A DNA stretch of 64,000 bases. Origin: Limnohabitans sp. Its GTDB lineage: Bacteria; Pseudomonadota; Gammaproteobacteria; Burkholderiales; Burkholderiaceae_C. Position 1 is the first letter of the stretch; each line of letters begins with the position of its first letter. The notes beneath the pieces are model-generated. The model was not told the origin of the DNA. It saw only the letters and a list, made by a program, of their open reading frames with translations, and did not search any database. The position numbers and the translations under genes are program-made. The stretch lies in NCBI GenBank assembly GCA_030158125.1, contig JAOATL010000002.1:33672-97671 (forward strand). The letters are read 5' to 3'. Positions 7,271 to 16,612 of the stretch are shown here, one piece after another.

Positions 7271-9670
7271 ATGCAGAAAATATTGGGCCAATTGGCCGTT
7301 GAAATCAAAATCCGTCCTGAGCAAGTTCAGGCGGCCGTGAGTTTGTTAGATGGCGGCGCTACCGTGCCGTTCATTGCCCGCTACCGCAAAGAAGTGACCG
7401 GCGGCTTGGACGACATTCAGTTGCGTGAACTGGAATACCGTTTGGGCTACTTGCGTGAGATGGAAGAGCGACGTGCCACCATTCTCAAAAGCATTGCCGA
7501 TCAAGGCAAGCTCACCCCCGAATTGCAATTGGCCATTGACCAAGCGGCCACCAAGCAAGACTTGGAAGACTTGTATTTGCCTTTCAAGCCCAAGCGCCGC
7601 ACCAAAGGCATGATTGCCAAAGAAGCGGGCATTGAGCCCTTGGCAGACGCCTTGTGGGCCAACCCTTCCCTCAACCCCCAGGACGAAGCACAAGCCTATT
7701 TAAAACCAGCGGATGCCATTGAAGGCGCTGATTTTTCTTCGGTAGGCGCGGTGCTAGATGGCGTGCGCGACATACTGTCTGAACGTTGGGCCGAAGATGC
7801 CTCCCTCATTCAAGCCCTGCGCGAATGGCTTTGGAAAGAGGGCCTGTTCACAAGCCACTTGGCTTCCGGCAAAGATGAGAACCAAGCCGAAGTGGCCAAG
7901 TTCAGAGATTACTTTGACTACAGCGAGCCCGTTGGCCGTGTGCCTTCTCATCGTGCCTTGGCCGTGTTTCGTGGCCGTGCGTTGGAGTTCTTAGACGCCA
8001 AGCTTTCCTTGCCAGAACCTGAGGCCACCAGTGCAACAGCGGCCCCCTTGACGGCCACAGCAGCAGCCCAAGCTGCCAGTGCATTAGCAGAAGGTCGTAT
8101 CGCTTTGCACCTTGCCTGGTCGCACAGTGCCAGACCTTCAGACGACCTCATTCGCAAAACTGTTTTGTGGACTTGGCGCGTCAAGCTCAGCTTGTCTTTA
8201 GAGCGTGACCTTTTTGCACGTTTGCGTGAAGACGCTGAAAAAGTAGCCATCAAAGTGTTTGCAGATAACTTGCGTGATTTGTTATTGGCTGCGCCTGCTG
8301 GACCTCGTGTGGTGTTGGGCTTGGACCCTGGTATTCGCACGGGTGTGAAGGTGGCTGTGGTGGATGAAACTGGCAAGCTCGTCGAAACTTCGACCGTTTA
8401 TCCCCACGAGCCACGTCGTGATTGGGATGGCTCTTTGTTCACCTTGAACAAACTGTGTCAAAAACATGGCGTCAATTTGATTGCCATTGGCAACGGCACG
8501 GCCAGCCGCGAAACCGACAAGCTGGCAGCCGATTTGATCAAGCAACTCAAAACACCCGACAGCCCCGAAATCCAAAAAGTCGTAGTGAGTGAGGCGGGCG
8601 CTTCCGTTTATTCCGCCAGTGAATTTGCCAGCCAAGAAATGCCCGATGTCGATGTGAGTTTGCGCGGAGCGGCCAGTATTGCGCGCCGTTTGCAAGACCC
8701 CTTGGCCGAGTTGGTCAAGATCGATCCCAAATCGATTGGTGTGGGTCAGTACCAGCACGACGTCAATCAAACAGAATTGGCACGCACCTTGGAAGCCGTG
8801 GTGGAAGATTGCGTGAACGCTGTCGGTGTTGACCTGAACACCGCCAGTGTGCCTTTGCTGTCTCGCGTTTCTGGTTTGTCCGGTGGTGTGGCCAAATCAG
8901 TGGTGCGTTGGCGCGAAGCCAATGGCGCGTTTAAAAATCGTCAAGATTTATTAAAGGTCACCGGCTTGGGTGCCAAAACCTTTGAGCAAAGCGCAGGCTT
9001 TTTGCGTATTCGCGGTGGCGACAATCCATTGGACATGACAGGCGTTCACCCCGAAACCTATCCCGTGGTCGAAGCCATCATGGCCAAGGTGGCACAGCCG
9101 GTTGAGAATGTCATGGGCCGTGCAGACATGCTCAAAACCTTGCGCCCAGAATTGTTTGCCAACGATAAGTTTGGTGTCATTACGGTCAAAGACATTTTGG
9201 TTGAGTTGGAAAAACCTGGCCGTGACCCACGCCCAGATTTCAAAGTGGCACGCTTCAATGACGGTGTGGATGACATTCGTGATTTGAAAGAAGGCATGAT
9301 TTTGGAAGGCACCGTCAGCAACGTGGCAGCCTTTGGTGCGTTCATTGATTTAGGTGTGCACCAAGATGGTTTGGTCCACGTCAGTCAACTCAGCAACAAG
9401 TTCATCACCGACGCACGTGAAGTGGTGAAGACTGGTGACATTGTCAAGGTGAAAGTGACAGAAGTGGACGTGGCGCGCAAGCGCATTGGCCTCACCATGA
9501 AACTCAACGACGCGGCACCATCAGCCGCCCAGCGTGGACGAGAAAATAAATTTGAGGGCGGACCTCGTCAAGGACATCAACACCATCGTTCACAAGGCCC
9601 TAGCCAGTCTGGCAATTTAGGACAAGGTGCCATGGCCTCTGCATTTGCCAAATTGCAAAACAAGGGTTGA
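7271..9670 (+). CDS. tex: Tex family RNA-binding transcription accessory protein
   Basis: 799 residues, full family length. In order: N-terminal Tex helical domain, a YqgF/RNase-H-like domain beginning near 348 (GLDPGIRTGVKVAVVD), helix-hairpin-helix repeats at about 530-580 (VTGLGAKTFEQSAGFLRI) and an S1 RNA-binding domain at about 676-745. The last ~50 residues are basic and rich in Gln, His and Gly, likely disordered. Tex proteins bind nucleic acids and influence transcription complexes and toxin or stress-gene expression in several pathogens. The ATG is preceded by a long hairpin rather than a clear Shine-Dalgarno. The patatin gene follows 8 bp after the stop. Confidence 0.96.
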   Translation: MQKILGQLAVEIKIRPEQVQAAVSLLDGGATVPFIARYRKEVTGGLDDIQLRELEYRLGYLREMEERRATILKSIADQGKLTPELQLAIDQAATKQDLEDLYLPFKPKRRTKGMIAKEAGIEPLADALWANPSLNPQDEAQAYLKPADAIEGADFSSVGAVLDGVRDILSERWAEDASLIQALREWLWKEGLFTSHLASGKDENQAEVAKFRDYFDYSEPVGRVPSHRALAVFRGRALEFLDAKLSLPEPEATSATAAPLTATAAAQAASALAEGRIALHLAWSHSARPSDDLIRKTVLWTWRVKLSLSLERDLFARLREDAEKVAIKVFADNLRDLLLAAPAGPRVVLGLDPGIRTGVKVAVVDETGKLVETSTVYPHEPRRDWDGSLFTLNKLCQKHGVNLIAIGNGTASRETDKLAADLIKQLKTPDSPEIQKVVVSEAGASVYSASEFASQEMPDVDVSLRGAASIARRLQDPLAELVKIDPKSIGVGQYQHDVNQTELARTLEAVVEDCVNAVGVDLNTASVPLLSRVSGLSGGVAKSVVRWREANGAFKNRQDLLKVTGLGAKTFEQSAGFLRIRGGDNPLDMTGVHPETYPVVEAIMAKVAQPVENVMGRADMLKTLRPELFANDKFGVITVKDILVELEKPGRDPRPDFKVARFNDGVDDIRDLKEGMILEGTVSNVAAFGAFIDLGVHQDGLVHVSQLSNKFITDAREVVKTGDIVKVKVTEVDVARKRIGLTMKLNDAAPSAAQRGRENKFEGGPRQGHQHHRSQGPSQSGNLGQGAMASAFAKLQNKG

Positions 9671-9678
9671 GGTATCGC

Positions 9679-10764
9679 ATGAAAGCCCTTGCCATCTATG
9701 CCGGCCCTCAAGCCAAGCAACGCTTGGCTTTGCATGGGCTCAGTGCATCCGATGTGGGTGTGATTCCTGCTGCCGCAGGAGGACCTAAAGGCTTGATCCT
9801 TGGTCCGCTTGATCGATTCATGTTCAACGAGTGGTTGCCAACCAGTCGGCAAGCGATTGATTTGGTGGGCGCCTCCATTGGTGCATGGCGCATGGCAACG
9901 GCCTGTTTACCAGAGAGTCGCGCTGGCTTGTTGCGACTTGAGCACGATTACATTCATCAACACTATGAACTGAAACCTGGCGAAAAATTCCCCAGTGCCC
10001 AGCAAGTCAGCGATTCATTTCGTGAAAATTTAGATTTGTTTTATGGCGGCTTGGTAGAACCTTTGCTAAGCCATCCACGGTTTCGCCTTCATGTGTTGAC
10101 GTCACGTGGCAAGGGTCTGCTTCATCGAGAACATCCAGTCTTCAGCCCCTTAGGTTATGGTGGCGCATTTTTAAGCAATCTGATCAGTCGCAAAGCCATG
10201 GGTGCATCTTTAGAGCGCGTGGTGTTTTCATCTGCTGGCTCATTGCCTTTTGGCACACAAGATTACGCAACTCGGCAATTGCCCCTGACAGCTTCGAATT
10301 TCATGGATGTGCTGCAAGCCAGTTGTGCCATTCCATTTGTGTTGAAGGCTGTGCATGACATTGAAGGCGCACCGTGCGGCGCTTATTGGGATGGTGGCAT
10401 CACGGATTACCACTTACACCTTGAATGGTGCAAACCTTCAAATGACACATCACCTGGTGGTTTGGTTGTGTATCCGCATTTTCAAAAAGCGGTGGTACCC
10501 GGATGGCTCGACAAGGCCCTGAAATGGCGGCACAAAGCCAGCGCATTTCTCAACAACACCTTGGTGTTGGCACCACGTCCCGAGTGGGTTCAAACATTGC
10601 CCAACGGCAAATTACCCGATCGAACGGACTTTGCCACTTACGGTCAAGATTTGCAGGCGAGGGTCAAAGTTTGGCAAGCCGCTAGTTCAGCCAGTCAACA
10701 ACTGGCGGATGAGTTTGCAGCTTGGTTAGAAAAGCCAGACATGGCCTGCGTGCAAGACCTTTGA
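9679..10764 (+). CDS. Patatin-like phospholipase / acylhydrolase
   Basis: A 361-residue protein with the Ser-Asp dyad of patatins: an oxyanion-loop-like AAAGGPKGLILG near residue 35, the nucleophile motif GASIGAW with Ser66, and DGG with Asp238. It should cleave acyl esters of phospholipids or related lipids. No signal peptide is visible, so it is probably cytoplasmic. The ATG at 9679 is preferred over an in-frame TTG that overlaps the tex stop. Its TGA is directly followed, with no spacer, by the stop codon of the convergent alcohol dehydrogenase. Confidence 0.85.
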   Translation: MKALAIYAGPQAKQRLALHGLSASDVGVIPAAAGGPKGLILGPLDRFMFNEWLPTSRQAIDLVGASIGAWRMATACLPESRAGLLRLEHDYIHQHYELKPGEKFPSAQQVSDSFRENLDLFYGGLVEPLLSHPRFRLHVLTSRGKGLLHREHPVFSPLGYGGAFLSNLISRKAMGASLERVVFSSAGSLPFGTQDYATRQLPLTASNFMDVLQASCAIPFVLKAVHDIEGAPCGAYWDGGITDYHLHLEWCKPSNDTSPGGLVVYPHFQKAVVPGWLDKALKWRHKASAFLNNTLVLAPRPEWVQTLPNGKLPDRTDFATYGQDLQARVKVWQAASSASQQLADEFAAWLEKPDMACVQDL

Positions 10765-11901
10765 TTACATCGAGGCAGAGAGCATCTCTCGGTATTCGTC
10801 TGGGCTGGCAATGCGGGGATTGGTTTTGTGGCAGTGATCGGCCATCGCCCCGTGAATCACGGCATCGAATTGTGACTCAGTGACCCCCATGGCTTTCAAG
10901 CCTGTGGGCAGGCCCAGCCGCGCACTCATGTCTTGAATGGCTTGCGGAATGTCTGAACCGGAAGCTAAGCCCATCACCTGCGCCATGCGGTTCAATCGGT
11001 TTTCTTTTTGCACGGTTTCAGCAAGGGCGTTGAACTGAACCACTGCAGGCAAGAACATCGCATTCAAAGTGCCGTGGTGTAAGCGGGGATTGACCCCGCC
11101 CAAACTGTGGCTGAGCGAGTGAACGCAACCCAAGCCCTTTTGAAAGGCCATGGCCCCTTGCATCGAGGCACTCATGAGGTGCATACGTGCCTCTTTGTCT
11201 TGGCCGTTTTTTGTCGCGCGTTCAATGTGCGCCCAAGCGCGTTGCAGACCATCCAAGCCAATGCCATCGGCAGGCGGGTTAAAGGCCGGTGCCATGAAAG
11301 TTTCCATGCAATGGGCAATGGCATCCATGCCTGTTGCCGCAGTGAGCATGGGCGGTAAACCAAAGGTTAGCTCTGGGTCACAAATGGCGGCTTTGGGAAC
11401 GATGAACCATGAGTGAAAGCCCAGCTTGCGACCATCGTCCACAATCAAGATGGCGCCACGGGCCACTTCGCTGCCGGTGCCACTGGTGGTGGGTACTGCA
11501 ATGAGCGGTGCGACAAGGTCTGTAATTTTGAGGGAGCCGCCTTCAATGGTGGCGTAGGTTTTGAGGGGGCCTTCGTGCGTGACGGCAATGGCCACACATT
11601 TGGCGCAGTCAATGGAGGAACCACCCCCCACGGCAATCAAGCCATCACAACCCTGGGCCTTGTAGACCTCGCTGGCCGCACGCACAGCGGCCTCAGTGGG
11701 ATTGGAGGGGGTTTGATCAAATACCGCAACCTGAATGCCTGGCAGCGCATCCAAGGCTTTCTGCAAAATGCCTGCGGCCTTCACCCCTTGGTCTGTCACG
11801 ATGAGAGGTTTGTGGATGCCGACGCGCTCACACTCTTGTTTTAAAAGTTGGATTGCGCCGAAGTCGATCTGAATCTGGGTCACGTAGTTGATGAAAGCCA
11901 T
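10765..11901 (-). CDS. Iron-containing (group III) alcohol dehydrogenase
   Basis: A 378-residue Fe-ADH that should oxidise an alcohol or reduce an aldehyde with NAD(P). The N-terminal Rossmann-like domain carries GGGSSIDCAK at 92-101 and the PTTSGTGSEV motif. The C-terminal metal-binding domain has the His positions in AIAHCMETF, HSLSHSLGG and RLHHGTLNA. It stands alone on the minus strand, convergent with the patatin gene without a spacer and divergent from the esterase gene across 102 bp that must hold both promoters. The substrate is undefined. Confidence 0.93.
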   Translation of the reverse strand: MAFINYVTQIQIDFGAIQLLKQECERVGIHKPLIVTDQGVKAAGILQKALDALPGIQVAVFDQTPSNPTEAAVRAASEVYKAQGCDGLIAVGGGSSIDCAKCVAIAVTHEGPLKTYATIEGGSLKITDLVAPLIAVPTTSGTGSEVARGAILIVDDGRKLGFHSWFIVPKAAICDPELTFGLPPMLTAATGMDAIAHCMETFMAPAFNPPADGIGLDGLQRAWAHIERATKNGQDKEARMHLMSASMQGAMAFQKGLGCVHSLSHSLGGVNPRLHHGTLNAMFLPAVVQFNALAETVQKENRLNRMAQVMGLASGSDIPQAIQDMSARLGLPTGLKAMGVTESQFDAVIHGAMADHCHKTNPRIASPDEYREMLSASM

Positions 11902-12003
11902 GGTATTTTCTCTGAATGCGTTACGATCAACTTTACTGCATGACGCGTTTCAAGTCAGCCTCTAAAACCCTGAAAAAGTCACATTGGCGATAAAAATGCC
12001 ACC

Positions 12004-12975
12004 ATGAGCTCACACCACAACCCTCACAGCCGGCTGACCGAATCCATGCGCTTGGTTCTGCGCAACATTGAACGGGCAGGGCGCCCACCGATGTACTTGT
12101 TGAATGCCCATCAAGCACGTTTGTTCTATGAAATGTCGGCCAGCATTTTGGATTTGCCTGAACCCCCAATGGCCCGGGTTGAGGACTTGCGAATTCCTAT
12201 GCGTGATGGTCATCTGATCAAAGCCAGGTTGTTTGCGCCTTACCGAAAATCTCATACATCCCCAATCCCTGCGCTGGTGTATTTCCATGGCGGTGGCTTC
12301 ACCATTGGCAGCATTCAAACGCACAATGTTTTGTGCCGTGAATTGGCGCGTATTGCACAATGCGCTGTGATTTCTGTGGACTACCGCCTTGCACCCGAGC
12401 ATCGTTTTCCCGTCGCAACCAACGATGCCTGGGATGCGCTTCAGTGGGTTGCAACATCTGCAGAATCGATGGGGCTACTAGCCAACGCATTGGCTGTAGG
12501 GGGAGACAGTGCTGGCGGCACTTTGGCCGCTGTTTGCGCCATTCACGCCAGAGATGCAGGCTTGAAATTGGCCCTTCAGCTGCTCATTTACCCAGGGACC
12601 GCCGCACGCCAAGAAACCACCTCCCACAACACCTATCAATCAGGCTTCATGCTCGACAAAGCCACCGTTGATTGGTTTTTTGACCACTACATTGATGCCA
12701 AGGACCGAGACGATTGGCGTTTCGCACCCATGCTGGCAGAACGACATGACGGTCTTGCGCCGGCTTGGATGGGTTTGGCAGAATGTGATCCCTTGGTCGA
12801 TGAAGGTGTTGCCTATGCCGATATGCTGCGCATGGCAGGTGTGAAGGTCGATCTTGAGATTTACCATGGGGTGGTTCATGGCTTTGTCAACATGGGCCGT
12901 GTCATTCCAGAAGCGCGTCAAGCCCATCAGGATGCAGGCCGCGCATTGAAACATGCCTTCGCTTTGGGCCAATGA
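12004..12975 (+). CDS. Alpha/beta hydrolase, HSL (hormone-sensitive lipase) family esterase
   Basis: A 323-residue esterase/lipase with the HSL-family HGGG oxyanion motif at residues 95-98, the nucleophile GDSAGG with Ser169, an Asp in AECDPLVDEG and the catalytic His in GVVHGF. The order and spacing match family IV bacterial esterases, which act on short-chain esters. There is no signal peptide. It is divergent from the Fe-ADH gene, and the next gene starts 27 bp after its stop on the same strand, so the two may be co-transcribed. Confidence 0.92.
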   Translation: MSSHHNPHSRLTESMRLVLRNIERAGRPPMYLLNAHQARLFYEMSASILDLPEPPMARVEDLRIPMRDGHLIKARLFAPYRKSHTSPIPALVYFHGGGFTIGSIQTHNVLCRELARIAQCAVISVDYRLAPEHRFPVATNDAWDALQWVATSAESMGLLANALAVGGDSAGGTLAAVCAIHARDAGLKLALQLLIYPGTAARQETTSHNTYQSGFMLDKATVDWFFDHYIDAKDRDDWRFAPMLAERHDGLAPAWMGLAECDPLVDEGVAYADMLRMAGVKVDLEIYHGVVHGFVNMGRVIPEARQAHQDAGRALKHAFALGQ

Positions 12976-13002
12976 TGTTTGTTTGTCAGAAAGAACTTAT
13001 TC

Positions 13003-13863
13003 ATGAAACGCAGTGACTTCCGATTCTTCCATCGCCTTCGCGTGCGTTGGGCTGAAATTGACATGCAAAAAATTGTGTTCAATGGCCATTACCTAACCTA
13101 CATTGACACCGCTGTCACTGCGTATTGGGGGCGCGTGGCCTTGCCTTACGAAACTGCTTTTCACATGTTGGGTGGGGAGTTGTACGTCAAGAAGGCTACC
13201 TTGGAGTACCACGCATCAGCGCTCATGGACGATGACCTGAGTGTGGGCATGAAGTGCAGCAAGCTGGGCAGATCGTCCATGGTGTTTGAGGCAGGAATTT
13301 TTCGCGGTGACAAGTTGCTGATCAGTGGTGAATTGATCTATGTGTTTGCCGACCCCCTCACGCAAACTTCCAAGCCCATCCCAGAAGCTTTGCGCAACAT
13401 TTTGTTGATTTTTGAGGCCGGTGAATCTGTGGTGGATTTGAAGATAGGCAGCTGGAACGAATTGAAAGAAGGGGCCTCTGCTTTGCGCACAGAAGTTTTT
13501 GTGCACGAGCAAGAAATTCCACAAGAACTTGAATGGGACGAACATGATGCCATGGCTGTCCATGCAGTGATCTGGAACAAATTGGGTCAACCTGTTGCCA
13601 CAGGTCGTTTGCTGCAACCACAGCCTCAAATTGCGCAAATTGGCCGCATGGCTGTTGCCAAACCTTTGCGCGGTGGTAACTTAGGCAGACAAGTGATCGA
13701 GGCCTTTATTGAGACGGCACGGCAGCGCGGCGACAAGCAAGTGATCTTGCACGCGCAATGCAGTGCGGAAGGTTTTTACCGCCGATTGGGATTTCAAGCG
13801 CATGGCGACATCTTTCAAGACGCCGGCATCGATCACATTGAAATGAGTTTGAAACTCGCTTAA
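13003..13863 (+). CDS. Fusion: YbgC/FadM-type acyl-CoA thioesterase + GNAT acetyltransferase
   Basis: 286 residues with two domains. Residues 1 to ~135 are a 4-hydroxybenzoyl-CoA-thioesterase-like hotdog domain; Asp20 in RWAEIDMQKIVFNGHYL sits where YbgC/FadM enzymes have their catalytic Asp. Residues ~140-286 are an ElaA-like GNAT domain with TEVFVHEQEIP, an acetyl-CoA-binding loop RGGNLGRQVIEAF and the end GIDHIEMSL. A thioesterase that frees CoA joined to an acetyl-CoA user is a suggestive pairing, but the acceptor substrate is unknown. The ATG at 13003 is used; an upstream TTG overlaps the esterase end. The 3' end overlaps ygfZ by 4 bp tail to tail. Confidence 0.88.
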   Translation: MKRSDFRFFHRLRVRWAEIDMQKIVFNGHYLTYIDTAVTAYWGRVALPYETAFHMLGGELYVKKATLEYHASALMDDDLSVGMKCSKLGRSSMVFEAGIFRGDKLLISGELIYVFADPLTQTSKPIPEALRNILLIFEAGESVVDLKIGSWNELKEGASALRTEVFVHEQEIPQELEWDEHDAMAVHAVIWNKLGQPVATGRLLQPQPQIAQIGRMAVAKPLRGGNLGRQVIEAFIETARQRGDKQVILHAQCSAEGFYRRLGFQAHGDIFQDAGIDHIEMSLKLA

Positions 13864-14849
13864 ATGTCTTCAAGCAGAGGGTAGGGCAAAGCACTGAGAT
13901 GCAATTCGGGCCCCTCTGGATGGCCCAAGTGCAAGACTTGAGACGCCGCATTGATTTGCATCGACACAATGCCCCACCACTTTGCGGTTTCTGGGTAAGG
14001 CGTGCTGTCATATTCGGCAACACTGGCCAGAGTACCGCAAGTTTGCTCTGGGTCATCGGCGGAAAATACCTCTTGGCCAACTTGCATGGGCGAATGGCAA
14101 GCCACAATGAAAGCACGTCGTTTCAAGGTGCCTCGAAACTGACTTCTGGCCACCACTTCTTGTCCTGGGTAGCAACCCTTTTTAAAGCTCACGCCATCCA
14201 CCGATTCGTAGTTCAGCATTTGTGGCACAAAGGCTTCGGAAGTAGCTGTTTGAACCCTGCTGATGCCCGATAAAACTTCAGCCAATTGCCATTCGCTTTC
14301 AGTGACGGATGGCAATGACTGACTTAAAAACGCAAGGGAAGAGGGCGCGTCTTTCAAACCAAGCCACAGAAGGCGTGAAATAGTCAAACCAGAATTCTTG
14401 GCACTGTGCAGTTTGATGAAATGGCCTTCGCCCTCCTGCATGGCACGCCATGGCACTTCAGACTGCAATGCAGGACAGGCTTGATCTGCCGAATTTCCCA
14501 AGAGACCCCGCATTTCGTAGTGGGCGGTGACATCCGTGAGCTTGAGCTTGGCGCGCATCACAAACATGGACAAGCGCTTGAGGGTGCTTTGTAACAAGTC
14601 TTGATGACATGCCAACAGGTATTTTTCTGCGCTGATTTTGAGCACCACAAAACTGGCCATCAATCGGCCCTTGGCCGAGCAATAGCCCGCAAAACGCGCT
14701 TGTCCCACTGGCAAGAGCAAGACATCATTGGTCAATTGACCTTGCAAAAAGCTGCCCGCATCAGGTCCCTCGGCCAAAATAAGCCCCCAATGTTGAGGGG
14801 CCAAGATACCAGAGGGTGAGAATTTCAAATCAGGTTCAATCAGGTCCAT
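13860..14849 (-). CDS. ygfZ: Folate-binding protein YgfZ (GcvT-like, iron-sulfur cluster assembly factor)
   Basis: 329 residues, GcvT-fold. The family fingerprint KGCYPGQE with its conserved Cys is present (GVSFKKGCYPGQEVVAR). YgfZ proteins bind tetrahydrofolate and assist synthesis or repair of certain Fe-S enzymes such as MiaB. The frame is open further upstream, but the ATG at 14849 is preceded by an AGAGGAG ribosome-binding site and begins a normal family N-terminus, so the longer start is rejected. It is divergent from mltG across 44 bp. This divergent ygfZ/mltG order is, from memory, common in Burkholderiales. Confidence 0.93.
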   Translation of the reverse strand: MDLIEPDLKFSPSGILAPQHWGLILAEGPDAGSFLQGQLTNDVLLLPVGQARFAGYCSAKGRLMASFVVLKISAEKYLLACHQDLLQSTLKRLSMFVMRAKLKLTDVTAHYEMRGLLGNSADQACPALQSEVPWRAMQEGEGHFIKLHSAKNSGLTISRLLWLGLKDAPSSLAFLSQSLPSVTESEWQLAEVLSGISRVQTATSEAFVPQMLNYESVDGVSFKKGCYPGQEVVARSQFRGTLKRRAFIVACHSPMQVGQEVFSADDPEQTCGTLASVAEYDSTPYPETAKWWGIVSMQINAASQVLHLGHPEGPELHLSALPYPLLEDI

Positions 14850-14893
14850 GCCTGAATTATGATCTCCTCTGAAAAACCCAAAGGATCCAAGGT

Positions 14894-15976
14894 TTGAGTC
14901 GACCTGCTTCAAAAGCCAAAAAAAGCAAAAATTCACGAAATAGACGCTCGTGGGGGGCTTTTCTGCCCCTGTTTGCTTTGTCGGTCTTGACCGTGCTAGC
15001 TGCCGCTGTGTACTGGCTTCAAAGTCCTATGGGTTTCAAGCCTTCTTATTTGAATGCGTCACCCAGTGTTCAAGTGCTTGATTTGGCCATCGAACCAGGC
15101 ACAACCCCTAAAGGCGTCGCGCAAGCGATTGCCGATGCTGGGTCCGATGTGTCACCCAAATTGTTGCGATTGTGGTTCAGGGTCTCAGGTCAAGACAGGG
15201 CGATCAAAGCGGGCAGCTATGAATTGACCTCAGAGATGTCGCCTCGCGGTGTGCTCAACATGCTGGCTCGCGGTGAAGAAACACTCAGAACGGTCACGCT
15301 GGTGGAGGGCTGGACTTTCAAACAATTCAAACAAGCCCTGGCCAAGTCCGACAATTTAAAGGTCACCACGCAAGGCATGAGCGACGTGGAGATCATGGCG
15401 CAATTGGGTCGTCCCAATCTCCATCCAGAAGGTCGGTTTTACCCCGACACCTACACCTATGCCAAAGGTTCTACCGATTTGGCGGTGATGCAAAGAGCGC
15501 TCAAAGCCATGGACCGCCATTTGGCCAAAGTATGGAATCAAAAGAAAGCCAATTTGGTTTTAGCCCTTCCCGACGAATTGCTGATCCTGGCCAGCATCGT
15601 TGAAAAGGAAACTGGAAGGGCCAGCGATCGCTCGCATATTTCTGCAGTGTTTCACAACCGACTCAAAATGGGCATGCGTTTGCAAACAGACCCCACGGTT
15701 ATTTACGGCTTGGGTGATGCGTTTGATGGCAATTTAAGGCGCGTCGATTTGCGCACCGATACGCCCTACAACACCTACACAAGAGGCGGCTTGCCCCCCA
15801 CACCCATTGCGATGCCTGGAAAAGCGGCTTTGTTGGCAGCCATCGATCCTGCGCCTTCCAACGCCATTTATTTTGTGGCCAAAGGCGATGGCACCAGCCA
15901 CTTCAGTCAATCGCTGAACGAGCACAATAACGCGGTGAACAAATACCAACGCGGTTTATCCAAACAGGGACAATGA
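14894..15976 (+). CDS. mltG: Endolytic murein transglycosylase MltG
   Basis: 360 residues, YceG/MltG family. One membrane segment lies at about 21-43, then a LysM-like region, then the catalytic domain with Glu237 in ASIVEKETG, equivalent to the essential Glu of E. coli MltG. It cuts nascent glycan strands near the inner membrane and helps set glycan length. The likely start is TTG at 14894 with an AAGGA site 8 bases upstream; the next ATG lies beyond the membrane anchor and cannot be the start. It heads the mltG-tmk-holB-tatD-ankyrin transcription unit; tmk starts 3 bp after its stop. Confidence 0.94.
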   Translation: MSRPASKAKKSKNSRNRRSWGAFLPLFALSVLTVLAAAVYWLQSPMGFKPSYLNASPSVQVLDLAIEPGTTPKGVAQAIADAGSDVSPKLLRLWFRVSGQDRAIKAGSYELTSEMSPRGVLNMLARGEETLRTVTLVEGWTFKQFKQALAKSDNLKVTTQGMSDVEIMAQLGRPNLHPEGRFYPDTYTYAKGSTDLAVMQRALKAMDRHLAKVWNQKKANLVLALPDELLILASIVEKETGRASDRSHISAVFHNRLKMGMRLQTDPTVIYGLGDAFDGNLRRVDLRTDTPYNTYTRGGLPPTPIAMPGKAALLAAIDPAPSNAIYFVAKGDGTSHFSQSLNEHNNAVNKYQRGLSKQGQ

Positions 15977-15979
15977 TCT

Positions 15980-16612
15980 ATGAAGTCGGCCTGGTTTATC
16001 AGTTTTGAAGGCATTGATGGTGCTGGAAAATCAACCCATATCGAAGGTCTGGCGCAGTGGTTCAAAAGCCGCGGCCATGTGGTGACCCTCACGCGCGAAC
16101 CTGGTGGTACGCCCTTGGCGGAAAAGTTTCGTGAATTGGCGCTGCACGAAAGCATGGACCCTTTAACGGAAGCTTTGCTTATGTTTGCAGCAAGACGCGA
16201 GCACTTGGTTCAAGTCATCGAGCCTGCATTGGCAAGGGGCGAAGTGGTTTTATGTGATCGATTTACAGATGCCACTTTTGCTTACCAAGGCGGTGGCCGT
16301 GGTTTTGATTGGAACGTGCTGAAAGCACTTGAGCAAATGGTTCAAAAAGTTCCTGCAACAACGCTTCGCCAGCCTGATCTGACCATTTGGTTTGATTTAG
16401 ACCCAGCCGTCGCTGCACAACGTTTGAGTACAGCTCGCGTGCCTGACAAGTTTGAATCTCAGCCTCAATCATTTTTCCAAGCCGTCCGTGATGGCTACGC
16501 CAAACGCATGCAGGAATCACCCTCGCGCTTTGCACAAATTGCGGCCGATCAGTCGCGTGAAGGCGTCTGGTCAGAGGTCTTGAAGGCCGTTGAATTGGCT
16601 TACTCAAAATGA
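15980..16612 (+). CDS. tmk: Thymidylate kinase
   Basis: 210 residues, normal length. The P-loop [11 protein letters not shown] spans 9-19, the DRF motif ([18 protein letters not shown]) binds dTMP, and a LID region follows. It phosphorylates dTMP to dTDP with ATP. The ATG is 3 bp after mltG, and the end overlaps holB by 4 bp (ATGA), giving translational coupling to the replication gene. Confidence 0.97.
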   Translation: MKSAWFISFEGIDGAGKSTHIEGLAQWFKSRGHVVTLTREPGGTPLAEKFRELALHESMDPLTEALLMFAARREHLVQVIEPALARGEVVLCDRFTDATFAYQGGGRGFDWNVLKALEQMVQKVPATTLRQPDLTIWFDLDPAVAAQRLSTARVPDKFESQPQSFFQAVRDGYAKRMQESPSRFAQIAADQSREGVWSEVLKAVELAYSK

